DNA of 64,000 nt, taken from the NCBI GenBank assembly GCA_928212115.1, contig CAKMRJ010005412.1, forward strand, positions 253,619,314 to 253,683,313, in the 5' to 3' direction. The notes beneath the pieces were generated by a model. It was not told the origin of the DNA. It did no database searches and worked only from the letters and a program-made list of their open reading frames with translations. Source of the stretch: Lactuca virosa (lineage: Eukaryota; Streptophyta; Magnoliopsida; Asterales; Asteraceae). Every line of letters begins with the position of its first letter. Positions within the stretch are counted from its first letter, which is position 1. A program made the translations under genes and the position numbers. This document shows, one piece after another, positions 1 to 11,193 of this stretch.

Positions 1-597
1 GGCGAGGTTGGCCAGAGGGTCATGGGGAGCACCGAAGTAGTGCTCAAGACGACAGAGAAGATTCAGCAGGTCCGGAGCAGGCTTCAGACTGCTTAGAGTC
101 GGCAGAAAAGTTATGCCGATAAGCGCCGATCAGACCTGGAGTTCCAGGTCGGGCATATGGTTCTCCTGAAAGTGTCGCCTTGGAAGGGTGTCATCCGATT
201 CAGGAAACGGGGCAAGTTGGGTCCCAGGTATATTGGACCGTTTAGGGTTGCAGCCCGAGTGGGCAAGGTGGCATACCGGCTGGATCTACCAGCCGAACTC
301 AGTCAGATCCACAACACTTTCCACGTCTCCCAGCTGCGGAAGTGCCTGGTGGACGACTCAGCGGTGGTACCTTTGGAGGACATCCAGGTTGATGACGGCC
401 TGAATTATATCGAGCGGCCTGTAGCGATCCTCGACCGGAAGTCGAAGGATCTAAGGAACAAGAAGGTCGAGCTGGTAAAGGTGCAATGGCAGCACAGGAA
501 GGGCTCGGAATGGACATGGGAGCCGACGGATGAGATGATGGAGCATTACCCAGAGTTGTTCCAGGATCGAGCAGCAGACTTCGAGGACGAAGTCTAA
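1..597 (+). pseudogene. Ty3/gypsy chromovirus pol, 3' end (integrase C-terminus and chromodomain-like tail)
   Basis: Reading the frame of the 157-597 ORF back to base 1 gives a continuous integrase C-terminal region, broken by one in-frame TAG at 94-96. The part after the stop has the GPRYIGPFRV and NTFHVSQLRKC blocks typical of plant Ty3/gypsy integrases, followed by a chromodomain-like end around VQWQHRKGSEWTWEP. That combination is typical of chromoviruses such as the Tekay/Del clade. Integrase inserts the cDNA; the chromodomain is thought to steer it to chromatin marks. The stop codon TAA (595-597) lies 16 bases before the LTR, next to the polypurine tract, as expected for a pol end. The 5' part of the element is outside the window. 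Family assignment is confident; the stop suggests this copy is not functional, unless read-through or a sequencing error explains it. Confidence 0.9.
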
Positions 598-600
598 AAT

Positions 601-613
601 AAGTGGGGGAGAT
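601..613 (+). other. Polypurine tract of the left-edge chromovirus
   Basis: The purine-rich run AAGTGGGGGAGAT lies directly before the TGTAACA start of the LTR. This is the expected site of plus-strand DNA priming. Similar AAGTGG-type tracts precede the LTRs of the two gag-only families elsewhere in the window, which supports a relationship. Confidence 0.85.
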
Positions 614-679
614 TGTAACACCTGGTTCTCGGTACGTATTCTTTTATTTTAATTCCTTGTGCATTTTGCGTTTTGCCTT

Positions 680-1790
680 GGACTCGGCGAGTCAAGGGAT
701 CGACTCGCCGAGTAGGAGCGGGACGAGACGCGGATTCTAAGTCGTGGACTCGCCGAGTCGGGTCATGGACTCGGCGAGTAGGCCCTGTTTGGACATAAAA
801 CTCAAATCCGGGTGTTGCACCCCATTTAGTCACTCTAACTCGGCCTCCCTTGTCCCTAACACTTCCAGAAGAGCTGTAGAGCGAAACCCTAGCCCCTTTT
901 TGCCCTTGTGAGTGATTTTGGCCTTGTGAAGGAAGTTTGAAGTTTAAGAGAAGAAGAAGGAGGTGGAAGAGTGCTAGGAGGGGCAGTAGATCCGAAATCT
1001 ACCCTGGGAGAAGCTTCTATTCAGGTAAGAAACCTCCTACCTTGATCTTTAGTCAATAGATTCCCTTTTTGTCCCCAAATATGTGGTTTGCAAGCCTTAA
1101 AACCCCCAGATTTCGTGTGCATATGTGATAGCCAGACCCTAGGAACTGAGACCCATGAGTTGGATATGTTGCATGTCTCAGATTTGGCCTGTACAGGAAG
1201 AAGGTTCGAAGGGACTCGGCGAGTGCTAAAGTGCACTCGGCGAGTTCCATGAAGATGGCCTTAGACTCGACGAGTTGGATGAACAACTCGGCGAGTCCTA
1301 TGACGATTGCCTGGTACTCGACGAGTTGTTCTTCAAACTCGGCGAGTCCTATGAAGATTGCTTGGTACTCGGCGAGCTGTTCTTCAAACTCGGCGAGTCC
1401 CTTGAATATAGCCTTGAACTCGACGAGTTGTTCTTCCAACTTGGCGAGTCGTATGAACTTTCCTCGGTTTCAGTAGGGTTTAAGTGTAGGAGGTCCAACC
1501 CTTCGTAGCCGCCCGCGGAATTAGCAATTTAACGTGTAGCTATAGGCCCAGATCTCCAAATCTCCAATGTTGATGTTTTAATGGAAGATTGGAGCGATTG
1601 TGAGATCTGTTCGTCGGACTCGGCGAGTCTCCTTTGGACTCGGCGAGTCCAGTCGCGAGTTTGCTAGTTGTCCCCGTTTAGCGAGTCAGGATGACTCAGT
1701 GAGTTGGAACAGGGACCCGATGAGTCGGAGTCGGACTAGACGTAGAAGGACTCGGCGAGTCGCTATATGGACTCGGCGAGTCCAGTCAAT
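680..1790 (+). repeat. Clusters of ACTCGGCGAGT palindromes in the chromovirus LTR
   Basis: Around twenty copies of an 11-base palindrome with a variable centre (ACTCGGCGAGT, ACTCGCCGAGT, ACTCGACGAGT) occur in three groups: near 680-780, 1213-1445 and 1617-1790. Spacing within a group is irregular, mostly 20-30 bases. Each copy carries CpG sites and could pair with itself or its neighbours. The function is unknown; the position resembles that in the LTRs of the two gag-only families. Confidence 0.9.
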
Positions 1791-2343
1791 CAGAGAGTTG
1801 ACTTTGACCAAGAAGTTGACTTTGACCAGTCATTTGACCTAATGGGTATTTATGAGTGCCTAATCCATGTTTACGGATTTATAGCCGGAGAGATTACCGG
1901 TGCGGCAGCCAGGCGTAGGTTGAGCGGGTTTTCAGCAGTTACTCTCGAGGTGAGTTACCTTCCAGTAGAAGTGGGTCTAAGGCCACAATGCCGGCCCACT
2001 AGTAGGAGTCGTATGATAGATGACTGTCTGTGTGATAATCATCTAGGTTTGCTACTACCTGATATGCTTTATGTGTTAGCAGATTATGATGTATGGGTTA
2101 TGTGATATGTTATTATGTGGTAGTAGTAGTAGGGGGTGAAACAGTCCCCGATCCGGTCGACAGGACCGAAGGGGTAGGCCAGCACCCAGATATGCTAGGC
2201 AGTATCCGGTCGACAGGACAGAAGGGGAAGGTCGGGCACCCAGAAATGCCCGGCAGACATGTATGCTATGTGATTGTATGGTATGAGGTTCGTTGGGGGA
2301 ACTCACTAAGCTTCGTGCGTACGTTTTATAGTTTTGTTTTCAG
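1025..2343 (+). other. Possible leader intron inside the LTR
   Basis: A strong 5' splice-site match (CAG followed by GTAAGA) occurs at 1024/1025, and a pyrimidine-rich tract ending TTTTCAG occurs at 2343, just after the conserved ACTCACTAAG stretch. If the transcript starts upstream, these could bound an intron of about 1.3 kb that holds two palindrome clusters and the minisatellite. Comparable pairs occur in other LTRs of the window. Transcript evidence is absent, so this is a hypothesis. Confidence 0.35.
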
Positions 2344-2566
2344 GTACCTCTTCAGCTAGGGGAAAGGAGCCGGCGCGGTAGCGGCATATCATACACACTC
2401 TTGTTTTTCCGCACTATGGATTTTCTGGGATGCACTCTGAATATTTTACTATGATATTACTGGTTTTCAGACATGAAGTATTATTATGAATGTTTTATAA
2501 CAATGTTTTTATGTATTAACCTAATTTAAAAATGAAATTTTTAGCCGGTATTTTTGGGATGTTACA

Positions 2567-5177
2567 CCTTTAGTTATGATTTCAATTTAATGTTAGAAAT
2601 GTTGTAATTCAACCATCATATTAGGATATTAATTTACATTCAAACACTAAAAAAATATCTCTTTATTCTTATTATATCCTTATCCTCCATTTTCCATTCG
2701 ATAGTACCATATATTTATCTTAATAGATTATTTGAGTTCTATATCAAGATTGTAATCCCTGTAATTCAGCCAACAATTTAAGATATTATATACATTCAAA
2801 AACAGTAACCATGTTGAGATAATCAAACAAACAGAAATAGTAGCAGCTCATCATTTAATCAATGTCTAAATTAAATTACTGATTTACCATTATGATGAAC
2901 ATTGTACATACTAAATTAATGATTTACCCTTTGGATAAAAAAATGGAAGTATCATGCTAAACGAATACACAAAAAAATTGATTACAATTAATAGGAAAGT
3001 GGGTGGGGTGTATTTGACATTCCATCAAAGTACTTTGCTATATTGTGTTTTAACTGGTTTCCATCAAAGTACATTATTATTTTTTCTGGACTAGAGGTAT
3101 GTAATATCTTTTCCTATTTATTTGAAAAGTTTCAAAAAAGTAGTTAGCCGATTTCATGTAATTTGTGACAAAGAAAATCAAAATATATGAATACATATAT
3201 TTGATATAGAAACAAAAAAATAATTGAAAAAAATATATATAAAAAACCGAAAGAAGGTACTGACCTTCTAGTGCATAACAACGAATGTTTGAAGCAGAGA
3301 ATGATAATGAAACTTATAAGCAGTAAGAATGATGTTGTAGGAGAAGGTTTGAAGAAAAGCAACAATTGAAAATAAGTGTGGGTCGCGGATTCACAGATGA
3401 ATCGTATATGTATGTGATAATTTGAATATGGTTTTTGGTATTAATGGTTTCCTAATAAAAATAAATTTTATATTAATGATTTACTAATATAAACGAATTT
3501 ATATTAATGGTTGATATTTAATGCCTTAATTGAAATGGTTTTTAGTAATATGTTTTTAAAGTTGACCATTTTAAAACCTTGATAACGGAAAATTCTAGAT
3601 TTAAAATTTGGGAATCTTTTATTAGAATTAAATACAATCCATTTCAATGGATTTAAGTTAACTTTGTGGAAAGCTCTTATTGGAATTAAATACATTCCAT
3701 TTTGGGAGGATGATGTCAGCAATTTGATCTAAGAGTGGAAAACATAGGATTGAAATACAATCAAGGGCCCAGATTGTTTAATATGATGTCATAAGATTTT
3801 TGTTTTAATATATACAAAAGAGAACATAATTATTAATATGATTATTTAATAACTTTAATAAAAAAAAACTAAACGGGTTTGAATTTTGAAGCAAAAAGCT
3901 AATAAATAAGGGAGTTAAATTATGAACAATATTAATTACGGTTAATGATGACATAGATCGTCAAAAGATGTCTTGAAGGAAATGCATGTTTCAGTTTGTA
4001 GAGATTTGTGTGAAGCCAAAACAAAGGTGTGATAATTGGAGATGCAAGGAAGAGGCAATACGCAAATTCTTAGAATACATGAGCAAAAAGGAACCACCTT
4101 ATGGTGCTACATTCTGTTATGAACACACAAAGCATCAATCGAAGCACAACCATTAACATGAGGACAAAGAGTATTAGGGAATTATGGTTTAAGAAAGAAA
4201 AATAAAGGAGAAAGATGGGGTGGCTATTCATGTTTTTTGGTCAGATTTATGGAGAAACTGATATTTCATATATAAATATAATGATATGTTTTAATCGATA
4301 ACATAATTATTGATTTTAAAGATTCTATAATTAAATGTAATTGTACTCGAATTGTGAAATATACATTAGAAAGTATGGATAGATTCTATAATTAAATATT
4401 CTATAATTAAACGTAATTGTGTTTGAAATGTAATTGCTAAATTTAAAGATTCTATAATTAAATGTTTGGATTATATTTTGAGAAGATGATGTGAACAATT
4501 TGATCTAATGATGGAAATCATAGGATTGAAATACACTCAAGAGTCCTTATTGCTTAATTGATAAATTAAAGATTCTTTTTTAATAATATTTAGATATTTC
4601 TTTGTGTTTGTTCTTAAATAAATGGTTGCAAATTTTATAGGAGGATGATGGTGAAGCTTCCAAGGATGAGTCCAACATGTATAACAACTAATTATTCTTA
4701 ATATGACAAATTCATCACATCTACATAGGATTTGGCTTCCCTTCTATTCATAATCATTTACTAAATTAAATAAACTTGAACTTTATTTTATAGTAGCCAA
4801 ACCAAATAAGTAATTTCACAAATGCCAAGTAACCAACCCTCGTCTCTCGCTTACGAAACATTATTTTAGGCATTATCATAAAATAAAAGTGTTTTATTAT
4901 ATAAAATAATATCATAATGGTTTTTTAGTACTAAAATATAATATTATTGTGTTTTTATAGGATTTCCTTTGATTATTTATATAATTCATAACACAAAATA
5001 GCTTTTGAATACCACATTGTGTGTCACGTATATAAAAATATTGACATAAAAAGGTTAATTATTTTAGGTATTTACTATGCGTTAAGTGGATGAGTAATAG
5101 AATGGAGCAATACAACGAAATGAAAAAAACTAAGTTCATATGCTTGCATACGAAATGAATTGATCATTATATACATA
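2567..5177. other. AT-rich intergenic DNA, no gene seen
   Basis: I see no credible coding region here. A diverged direct repeat of about 77 bases is present at 3704-3782 and 4482-4558, both containing CATAGGATTGAAATACA. A short motif ATTCTATAATTAAA recurs several times between 4320 and 4460. The ORF-like stretches are short and of low-complexity composition. Confidence 0.7.
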
Positions 5178-5827
5178 CATTAAATCTCGTTGCATGTTTG
5201 AACAGGAACCTTTTAACATTAAGATTTTGGATACATGTTTTTTTTTCCTTCACAGATTTGCCACAAGAGTTTACCTTTTCCCCCCTCATCGGTATACTTT
5301 ACCTCTTTTGAAATTGTGCCACCAATTTTTTTGTTAATTGTCGTTTCGTCCCTCGCCGCCCCTATCATCCGATCACCGACCCCTTCATCCAATCACCGAC
5401 TCCTTCCACCGCCTTTTATTGCTTTCATCTACCTTCGTCTTTTCAACTGCTTCCCCGTCTCTGCTCTAGATTTCTATCTCACTCTCTAGATTTCTATCTC
5501 ACTCTCTTAGTTCTCTGTAAATCGATTTGAAACAACGCGGTTGCAAATCTTGGAGGCAGAGTCAGAACAGCTTACCATCATCATTGATTTTTTGTATGTT
5601 CTCTTTCTTCTATCCTCTTTGTCCTATTTTTTCTCACATCAACTCTCTTTTTTACCGATTCCAGTACTTTTGCCCTGAACTCCGTTTTTCCCCTTAATTC
5701 TGATTCCCATTAAATCTCGTGGCATGTTTGAACATGAACATTTTAACATTGAGACTTTGGCTACATATTTTTTTTTCCTTAACGGATTTGCCACAAGACT
5801 TTACATTTTCCTCCCTCATCGGCATAC
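5178..5827. repeat. Pair of ~120 bp direct repeats
   Basis: The segment starting CATTAAATCTCGTTGCATG at 5178-5297 recurs at 5708-5827 with roughly a dozen differences; both end with CCTCATCGGTATAC or a one-base variant. They are 530 bp apart. The layout could be an old local duplication or the terminal repeats of a very small element, but no TG...CA ends, primer site or target duplication were found, so I do not call it a TRIM. Confidence 0.7.
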
Positions 5828-5968
5828 ATCCATTATAAACTAAAAGAATTAATTACATTTATTATCATTATTATTATTATTACTAAAATGAAAACGTAGA
5901 CACAAGTCTTTTATATGTAGTTTTTAAACTTTTTTTCTTCGTTTAAACGAGTTTATATATTTTTTAAC

Positions 5969-6018
<50 letters not shown>

Positions 6019-6259
6019 ATAACGTATTTAAAATGTTTTTATATAGGTATTTATAATCATATTAATACTATCAATTTTAAAAATAATATATTTATTTGTG
6101 TATTTTACGTTTTTTATATGTATTTTTTACAATTAAAAACATATATATACATATTTATATGTATTTTTACAAATCATTACATATATATATTTTTAATTGT
6201 ACAAAAATACATATAAATACGTGTATATATATTGCTGGTAAGGAAAAAAAAACATTGTA

Positions 6260-6317
<58 letters not shown>

Positions 6318-6436
6318 ACGTATTTAAAATGTTTTTATATATGTATTTATTTAATCATATTAATACTATCAAATTTTAAAAATAATATATTTATTTGTGT
6401 ATTTTACGTAGTTTATATGTATTTTTTACAATTAAA

Positions 6437-6477
<41 letters not shown>

Positions 6478-6532
6478 TTTACAAATCATTACATATATAC
6501 ATTTTTAATTGTACAAAAATACATATAAATAC

Positions 6533-6631
<99 letters not shown>

Positions 6632-6651
6632 CGGAGAGAGAGAGAGAGAGA
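5969..6651. repeat. (GT)n/(TA)n tracts and two copies of a ~250 bp AT-rich repeat unit
   Basis: A (GT)n-(TA)n start at 5969-6011 is followed by an AT-rich unit (about 6012-6262), a (TA)n tract (6263-6313), a second unit (about 6312-6540, with an internal TA expansion at 6440-6470), a long (TA)n tract (6536-6630) and (GA)n (6633-6651). Each unit contains an inverted pair around ACAATTAAAAACATATA and, in the first copy, ends near TGCTGGTAAGGAAAAAA. Two further copies with the same TA linkage lie at 45100-45657. Confidence 0.85.
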
Positions 6652-6661
6652 AATAATATCA

Positions 6662-6809
6662 TCCTACTTTTGTTCCTACAAATCCTCCTATCCAATTAAA
6701 TGATTACATGTGTCATTTTATTATACTTACATATCATTAAATGAGTATTAAATGTGACACATGTCATCATTTAATTGGGTAGGAAGATTTTTAGGAACAA
6801 AAATTAGGA
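6662..6809. mobile_element. MITE-like inverted repeat between (TA)n tracts
   Basis: A left arm at 6662-6715 (from TCCTACTTTTGTTCC to ACATGTGTCA) is matched in reverse complement by 6755-6809 with about seven mismatches, leaving a short centre. The element is flanked by (GA)n/(TA)n on the left and by (TA)n at 6824-6893 on the right. Placement between TA tracts recalls the Micron type of microsatellite-targeting MITE; the family is not established and no target duplication can be read in the TA sequence. Confidence 0.6.
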
Positions 6810-6818
6810 GAATATTTA

Positions 6819-6823
<5 letters not shown>

Positions 6824-6893
<70 letters not shown>
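6824..6893. repeat. (TA)n microsatellite
   Basis: About 35 uninterrupted TA units. Translations through it (IYIYIY) are not genes. Confidence 0.98.
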
Positions 6894-6895
<2 letters not shown>

Positions 6896-8385
6896 TTATA
6901 CCTTAAAAAGCATTTAGCTGTTTTAGAACAAGAAAGTCTTAATTTTAAGTAGTACAAAATTTAAAGAAAGAAATACAAACGTTTTGTGCATTGAAATTCT
7001 TATCCGTATAAGAACCCTTAAATCTCGCATATTGTTTTCCTATCATTCTTTATCTTATCTTTGACTTGGATTTTTTTTTCATTTGAATTCTCACTTGAAC
7101 TCAGTCAAACACGTTTGGATTCAGTAGAGTTTCTTTAATCCTGTCCATTAATCTCGGCCCCAGAATAGCTCTCCCATAACTGATCCATCCTTTTCCCTTT
7201 ATCTCAGTCACAGCCACACTAAAATATTTCAGGAATAGGAAGCAACATATAGGATATGTGGAACCCTCGATTCCATCTCATAGTCGCCACCTCTTTAATT
7301 CCAACGCTCGCTTTTAATACCAGCTACATGGGCTAAGATCTTTCACAACCATTCATTCTTGAAGTCAGTTCCAAGCTCCAAAACGTTGAAAACGCCGATG
7401 GAAATCACAGATTCATTGGCATCCCTGATTTCACCATTCTCTTCCCCTATTTCTCTCACCGATTAACTGTTTTGATTTTAAGAAACAAATTCTAGGGCTA
7501 CCGCCTGATATCGATTTATTCTTGCAGGACTTCTATGGATACTCACCACCAACCATCGCTACTGTGCTGCTGCTAAACCGACCACTTTCGTCCACCCATC
7601 GTCAGGTAAGCCCGCCACCACCACTTACCCTTTATTTCTTTGTCTCACCTCACCCATCATCTAATAGAATTGAGGAAGGTCAAGTAACATATTCTATCGA
7701 TTTATTGTTCAGTTAACCTAACTTTTGAATGTTTGTTTCTTTTTTGAGTTTGGGTTTATTTGATTTTATGTCCAAATCACCTCTGAAATGCTTCTATGTT
7801 TCAGCTTCGATCGTTCATCTGTGAAAACAAATCCACCAACGCACCATCCTTCATATCTATTTATTCTCTTGGTGCTTCAATTTGACTTTCACCTATTTGT
7901 GTTTTCTGTTTCATCATATCTCGATTTTTCTGATCTCAATCGACTCATGTTTTACCGTATATGACATCTATGGCTCGAGCCGCATCACCACAATCGCTGC
8001 CACCACTCCCACTATATGTTTCCAAATCCATAAATCCAAATTGATGCTTGTTGCCTTGTTCCACCTGTTGTCATCTATATCTGCCACCGATCTTACTTCT
8101 TCTTTGACCAACGTTCTAGCTCTATGGTATGTTGTCTCCAACGATCCCTAATTTCGTATGCGTTTGATTTTACGTTTTTATTTAGTAATTTTTAGTTCCT
8201 CTCTCCCCATCGTGCATTTGGAGCACCCAAGCTCATCGTCGTTGATGTGGACGATCGGTGATTATCATTCACAAAGGACCTTAGTTCAGATACCACCATT
8301 GTTATCTCAAAAAACATTCAAGTAAGCTTCTTCATTCTTGAACTGCTCCCCTATCTTATCCAAGTTAAAGTTCTTCTCAATCTTT
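6894..8385. other. Pyrimidine-rich intergenic DNA, no gene recognised
   Basis: The stretch is CT-rich on the plus strand and resembles gene-flanking or intronic sequence, but every ORF is short and none matches a protein family I recognise. It leads directly into the methionine synthase fragment and may belong to the same captured or duplicated segment. Confidence 0.5.
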
Positions 8386-8710
8386 TTTGGCCCAGTCAGC
8401 TACTTATTGCTATCAAAACCTACAAATGGTGTTGAGAAAACTTTTGCTCTTCCTGTCCCATTGTTGATAAAATCCTTCCAATCTACAATTATACTTCTTT
8501 TTCTTTATCATTTTCATGTTCTTTTCAAATTAAGTGGAATTCCATTTTCATTACATCAAGAACTACCCCTGTAGGGAAGTCACTGTCACATTGAAGGAAG
8601 CAGGTGCTACATGGATCCAGTTTGACGAAGCTTCCCTTCTGAAGGATCTTGAGGGCTACCAATTGGAAGCTTTCACTAAGGCCTACTATGAACTAGATCA
8701 GCTACGCTAG
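8386..8710 (+). pseudogene. Fragment of cobalamin-independent methionine synthase (MetE-type), decayed
   Basis: Two exon-like pieces are visible. The first (about 8386-8488) encodes FGPVSYLLLSKP and, after a frame change near 8440-8460, DKILPIY. The second (8575-8710) encodes GATWIQFDEASLLKDLEGY and QLEAFTKAYYELDQL, ending in TAG. These are adjacent parts of the N-terminal region of plant 5-methyltetrahydropteroyltriglutamate-homocysteine methyltransferase, the cytosolic or plastid enzyme that makes methionine. The 86 bp between them (8489-8574) looks like the original intron: it ends CCTGTAG and restores codon phase, but its first bases are TT rather than GT. Only a small part of the usual ~765-residue protein remains. 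Because the intron persists, DNA-level copying (duplication or transposon capture) fits better than retroposition. The match rests on my memory of the family, not on a search. Confidence 0.75.
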
Positions 8711-9433
8711 AGCTACCAAACCTTTGTTTCTTAATTTTTATACAGATAATAAGTGTGAAACATATTGCTGACTCCTGAAGTTGTTTTGGTTTATAATTTC
8801 TAGGTTTTATGTTCTTCATGACCATTCTCAACCAGATGTGCTAGAAGTAAAAAAGGTTATTCAATTTCAGTATTTATGATTGAGAAAATGCACTTTAATC
8901 TATTATTTATGCTAGCCTAAAATTTTATTTACTTAATTTTCTTGTATTAATAAAGTGTTTGATGATTAATCACTTAATCCATAATTGATGGTCATGAAAA
9001 ATGTGCTCACAACTTTGTACTTGAGAAGGCTATTGATATGATTTAAGAAAAGTAAGATTATGGTGAAGTTGGCCATCTTAGGTAGAACTGGATGTCATAG
9101 CTAAGTGGTAAGTCCGTTCATTACTTTTTCTTTGTTTATTTTGGGCACCTGATCTCTTGGGTTTCTTGAGTATCAACCATATTATGCTTGTAAGCCGCAA
9201 ATTTTATGTATTACTATGCATTAGCTTGGCATAATTAATTATATATAATTCTAAAAATCATACTAACGTTTACTAGATAAGAAATGGGGGATGGGATAGA
9301 TCTAATTGTTATTGATCAAATCATTTTAATCAAAGTTCCATTATTTTTTTTCTTAATTCTGTTAAATTAATGAAAGATTAGAAAACTAATAATTTATTCT
9401 TAAACAAAGGATGTTGAGCAAGAACCATGTTGA
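8711..9433. other. AT-rich intergenic DNA
   Basis: No gene seen. It ends with TGGGG at 9434-9438, the target duplication of the element that starts at 9439. The host sequence resumes at 28131. Confidence 0.7.
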
Positions 9434-9719
9434 TGGGGTGTAACACTCTAAAAATTTCAACCAATTTAAACTTTTCAAAAACAACCCATAACCATTAAGT
9501 TATTACAAAAAGGTTTTCAATTCATTTAACATCAGAGTATTCCCCAGAATCACATCACAAAATCCTAAAATATGAGGAGCGGTACGATCACGCCTTTGCC
9601 TTGCCACGATCTCCTGAAGTACCTGAAACATAACACTACAACTGTAAGCCCGCAAGCTTAGTGAGTTACCCCCAAAATACCAACCACACATACACATACT
9701 CATATCATATCACAAATAG

Positions 9720-10030
9720 AACAGCCTCGCACATCGGGTCTACTGTGTGACTGGTCCGCCCGCACCGGGCCTTCAGTCCACCTGGTCCACCCTCCGAGTC
9801 TAGCCATGTACATCGAGTCTACAGTGTGATTGGTCCGCCCGCACCGGGCCTTCAATCCACCTGGTCCACTCTCTGAGTCTACAGTGTGACTGGTCCGCCC
9901 ACACCGGGCCTTCAGTCGGCCTGGTCCACTCTCCGAGCCTCGGCACGTCTGGTCCGCCCTCTCGGGGCCTTCAGCCTATCCGGACCGCTCGCTGGGCCTT
10001 CGAAATGACCGGTCGGCCCTGGGTATGTTG
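9720..10030 (-). repeat. GC-rich minisatellite in the 3' LTR
   Basis: Imperfect units of about 45-60 bases built around CTGGTCCGCCC and GGGCCTTCAG repeat along the stretch. A related array is present in the element's interior (22838-22995) and in the 5' LTR (about 25744-26055). Confidence 0.85.
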
Positions 10031-11070
10031 GCCTACAGCACAAAGCAGTACCCGCCTCAACCCAACCCCAGTCCAACAACCATGTGCACATAAACATTCA
10101 ATCATATAACAATTCACATCCAATCAAACTGTAACGCCCGGGTTTCGGGGCTAAGCATTTTTAGACGATGTAATAGTCTAGGTCAACTATTGTAACTCTT
10201 TTGATGTAATAAAGATGAAATATTTGAGTATTTTGTGAATTATGTGAATTTATGTGCTTATTATTTAATTATAAATGTATAATTAATAAAGAATAAAAAT
10301 AAGCGTCAAAATGAAATGTTAGATAAACCCGATATCTATGAAGGATGTGGTAGTGGTCGTGACGAGGTTTCCGAATATATAAAGAATGCCAAAATCCGAG
10401 TTATAACGAATAAGTTATGACCCGACGAAGTTTCACGACGGAACCGGCACGATACCGGGAAGTGTAAATAGTGAATTTATGATAAAGCGAGTTTTAGCCT
10501 TAGTGATCTAAACGAAAGTCGTATAAAACGTTAAACCGAGAGCGTCCATAAAAAGAACGCCCAAATCTGACTTCGTATGAGGAAGTTATGATTTTTCTAA
10601 GTTTCAGCTTAGCGATATGCAGCCCAAATACTCGATTTGAGATCGAGCGGTTTTTAGCCAAAACAATCTAAACGAGAATTGAAGATCTCGTCATTAGTAG
10701 TGCAACGGTAAAAAGACAGACGAAAACGGACGTCGGATGAAGAAGTTATGAATTTCTAACGGAGTTTTCCTGTCCCGGCCTACTAAAAATAAATAATTAA
10801 AATAAAGTCAAAATTAGCCGACAAAGTCTAAACGAAAGTTGTAGAGTACGTTCCCGCCTACGCGTGGATATAAAGAACGTCGAAAACGGAGTTCGTATGA
10901 AGAAGATATGAATTTCCAAAGTTTTTAAAATAATTAATATTTATTTTTATTTATTTATTTATTTATTTATTTTTCTTTATATTTTTTTATTTATTCTTTA
11001 CACCGGAGAAACGGCAAAGAGAGCTGGCCACTAATCGAGTACTGCTAGGTGACGTATGCAGTGACGTCGC

Positions 11071-11167
11071 GTACGCCCAGCGTAAGGCTTAGTACGCCCA
11101 GCGTACTGAGTACGCCCAGCGTACTGAGAGATTACGCCCAGCGTACTTGAAGTTACGCCCAGCGTAA
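11071..11167 (+). repeat. Five-copy array of TACGCCCAGCGTA near-palindromes
   Basis: Five copies of a near-palindrome (GTACGCCCAGCGTAC and variants) occur at roughly 18-22 base spacing. The array ends less than 20 bases before a TATA box, an enhancer-like position. The motif differs from the ACTCGCCGAGT type but has the same style: a CpG-bearing inverted repeat in a cluster. Confidence 0.92.
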
Positions 11168-11184
11168 TCGGGGTTTCCAGCCCC

Positions 11185-11193
11185 TATAAATAG
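11185..11193 (+). promoter_or_regulatory. TATA box of the nested solo LTR
   Basis: TATAAATAG follows the GC-rich palindrome array after CCCC, a classical plant TATA context. The transcript would begin about 30 bases downstream. Not tested. Confidence 0.65.

Larger units (their letters stand above)
614..2566 (+). repeat. 3' LTR of the left-edge Ty3/gypsy chromovirus
   Basis: The LTR starts TGTAACACC after the polypurine tract and ends GGGATGTTACA, giving TG...CA ends with inverted TGTAACA/TGTTACA termini and a length of 1,953 bp. The partner 5' LTR is outside the window, so the target duplication cannot be confirmed. Inside are three clusters of ACTCGGCGAGT-type palindromes (about 680-780, 1213-1445, 1617-1790), an imperfect GC-rich minisatellite (about 2140-2262), and a conserved block from GAACTCACTAAGC to TTTTCAGGTAC (about 2298-2350). 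The short ORFs rich in TRRV or SASP are translations of the palindromes, not genes. Confidence 0.9.

Noticed and set aside
1231..1508. Overlapping short ORFs with repeated SASP, TRRV or LGESYE peptides in LTRs (also 12853-13239, 32396-32674 and copies)
   Set aside because: They are translations of the ACTCGCCGAGT palindromes in several frames; no start context, no conserved length and no known domain.
5178..5827. TRIM retrotransposon
   Set aside because: Direct repeats lack TG...CA ends, primer site, purine tract and a target duplication.
6417..6957. ORFs of IYIYIY type through TA tracts (also 45042-45679)
   Set aside because: Microsatellite translations without any coding signal.
9058..9110. 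Short peptide VKLAILGRTG resembling ribosomal protein S28
   Set aside because: About ten residues only, with no matching context on either side; chance similarity cannot be excluded.
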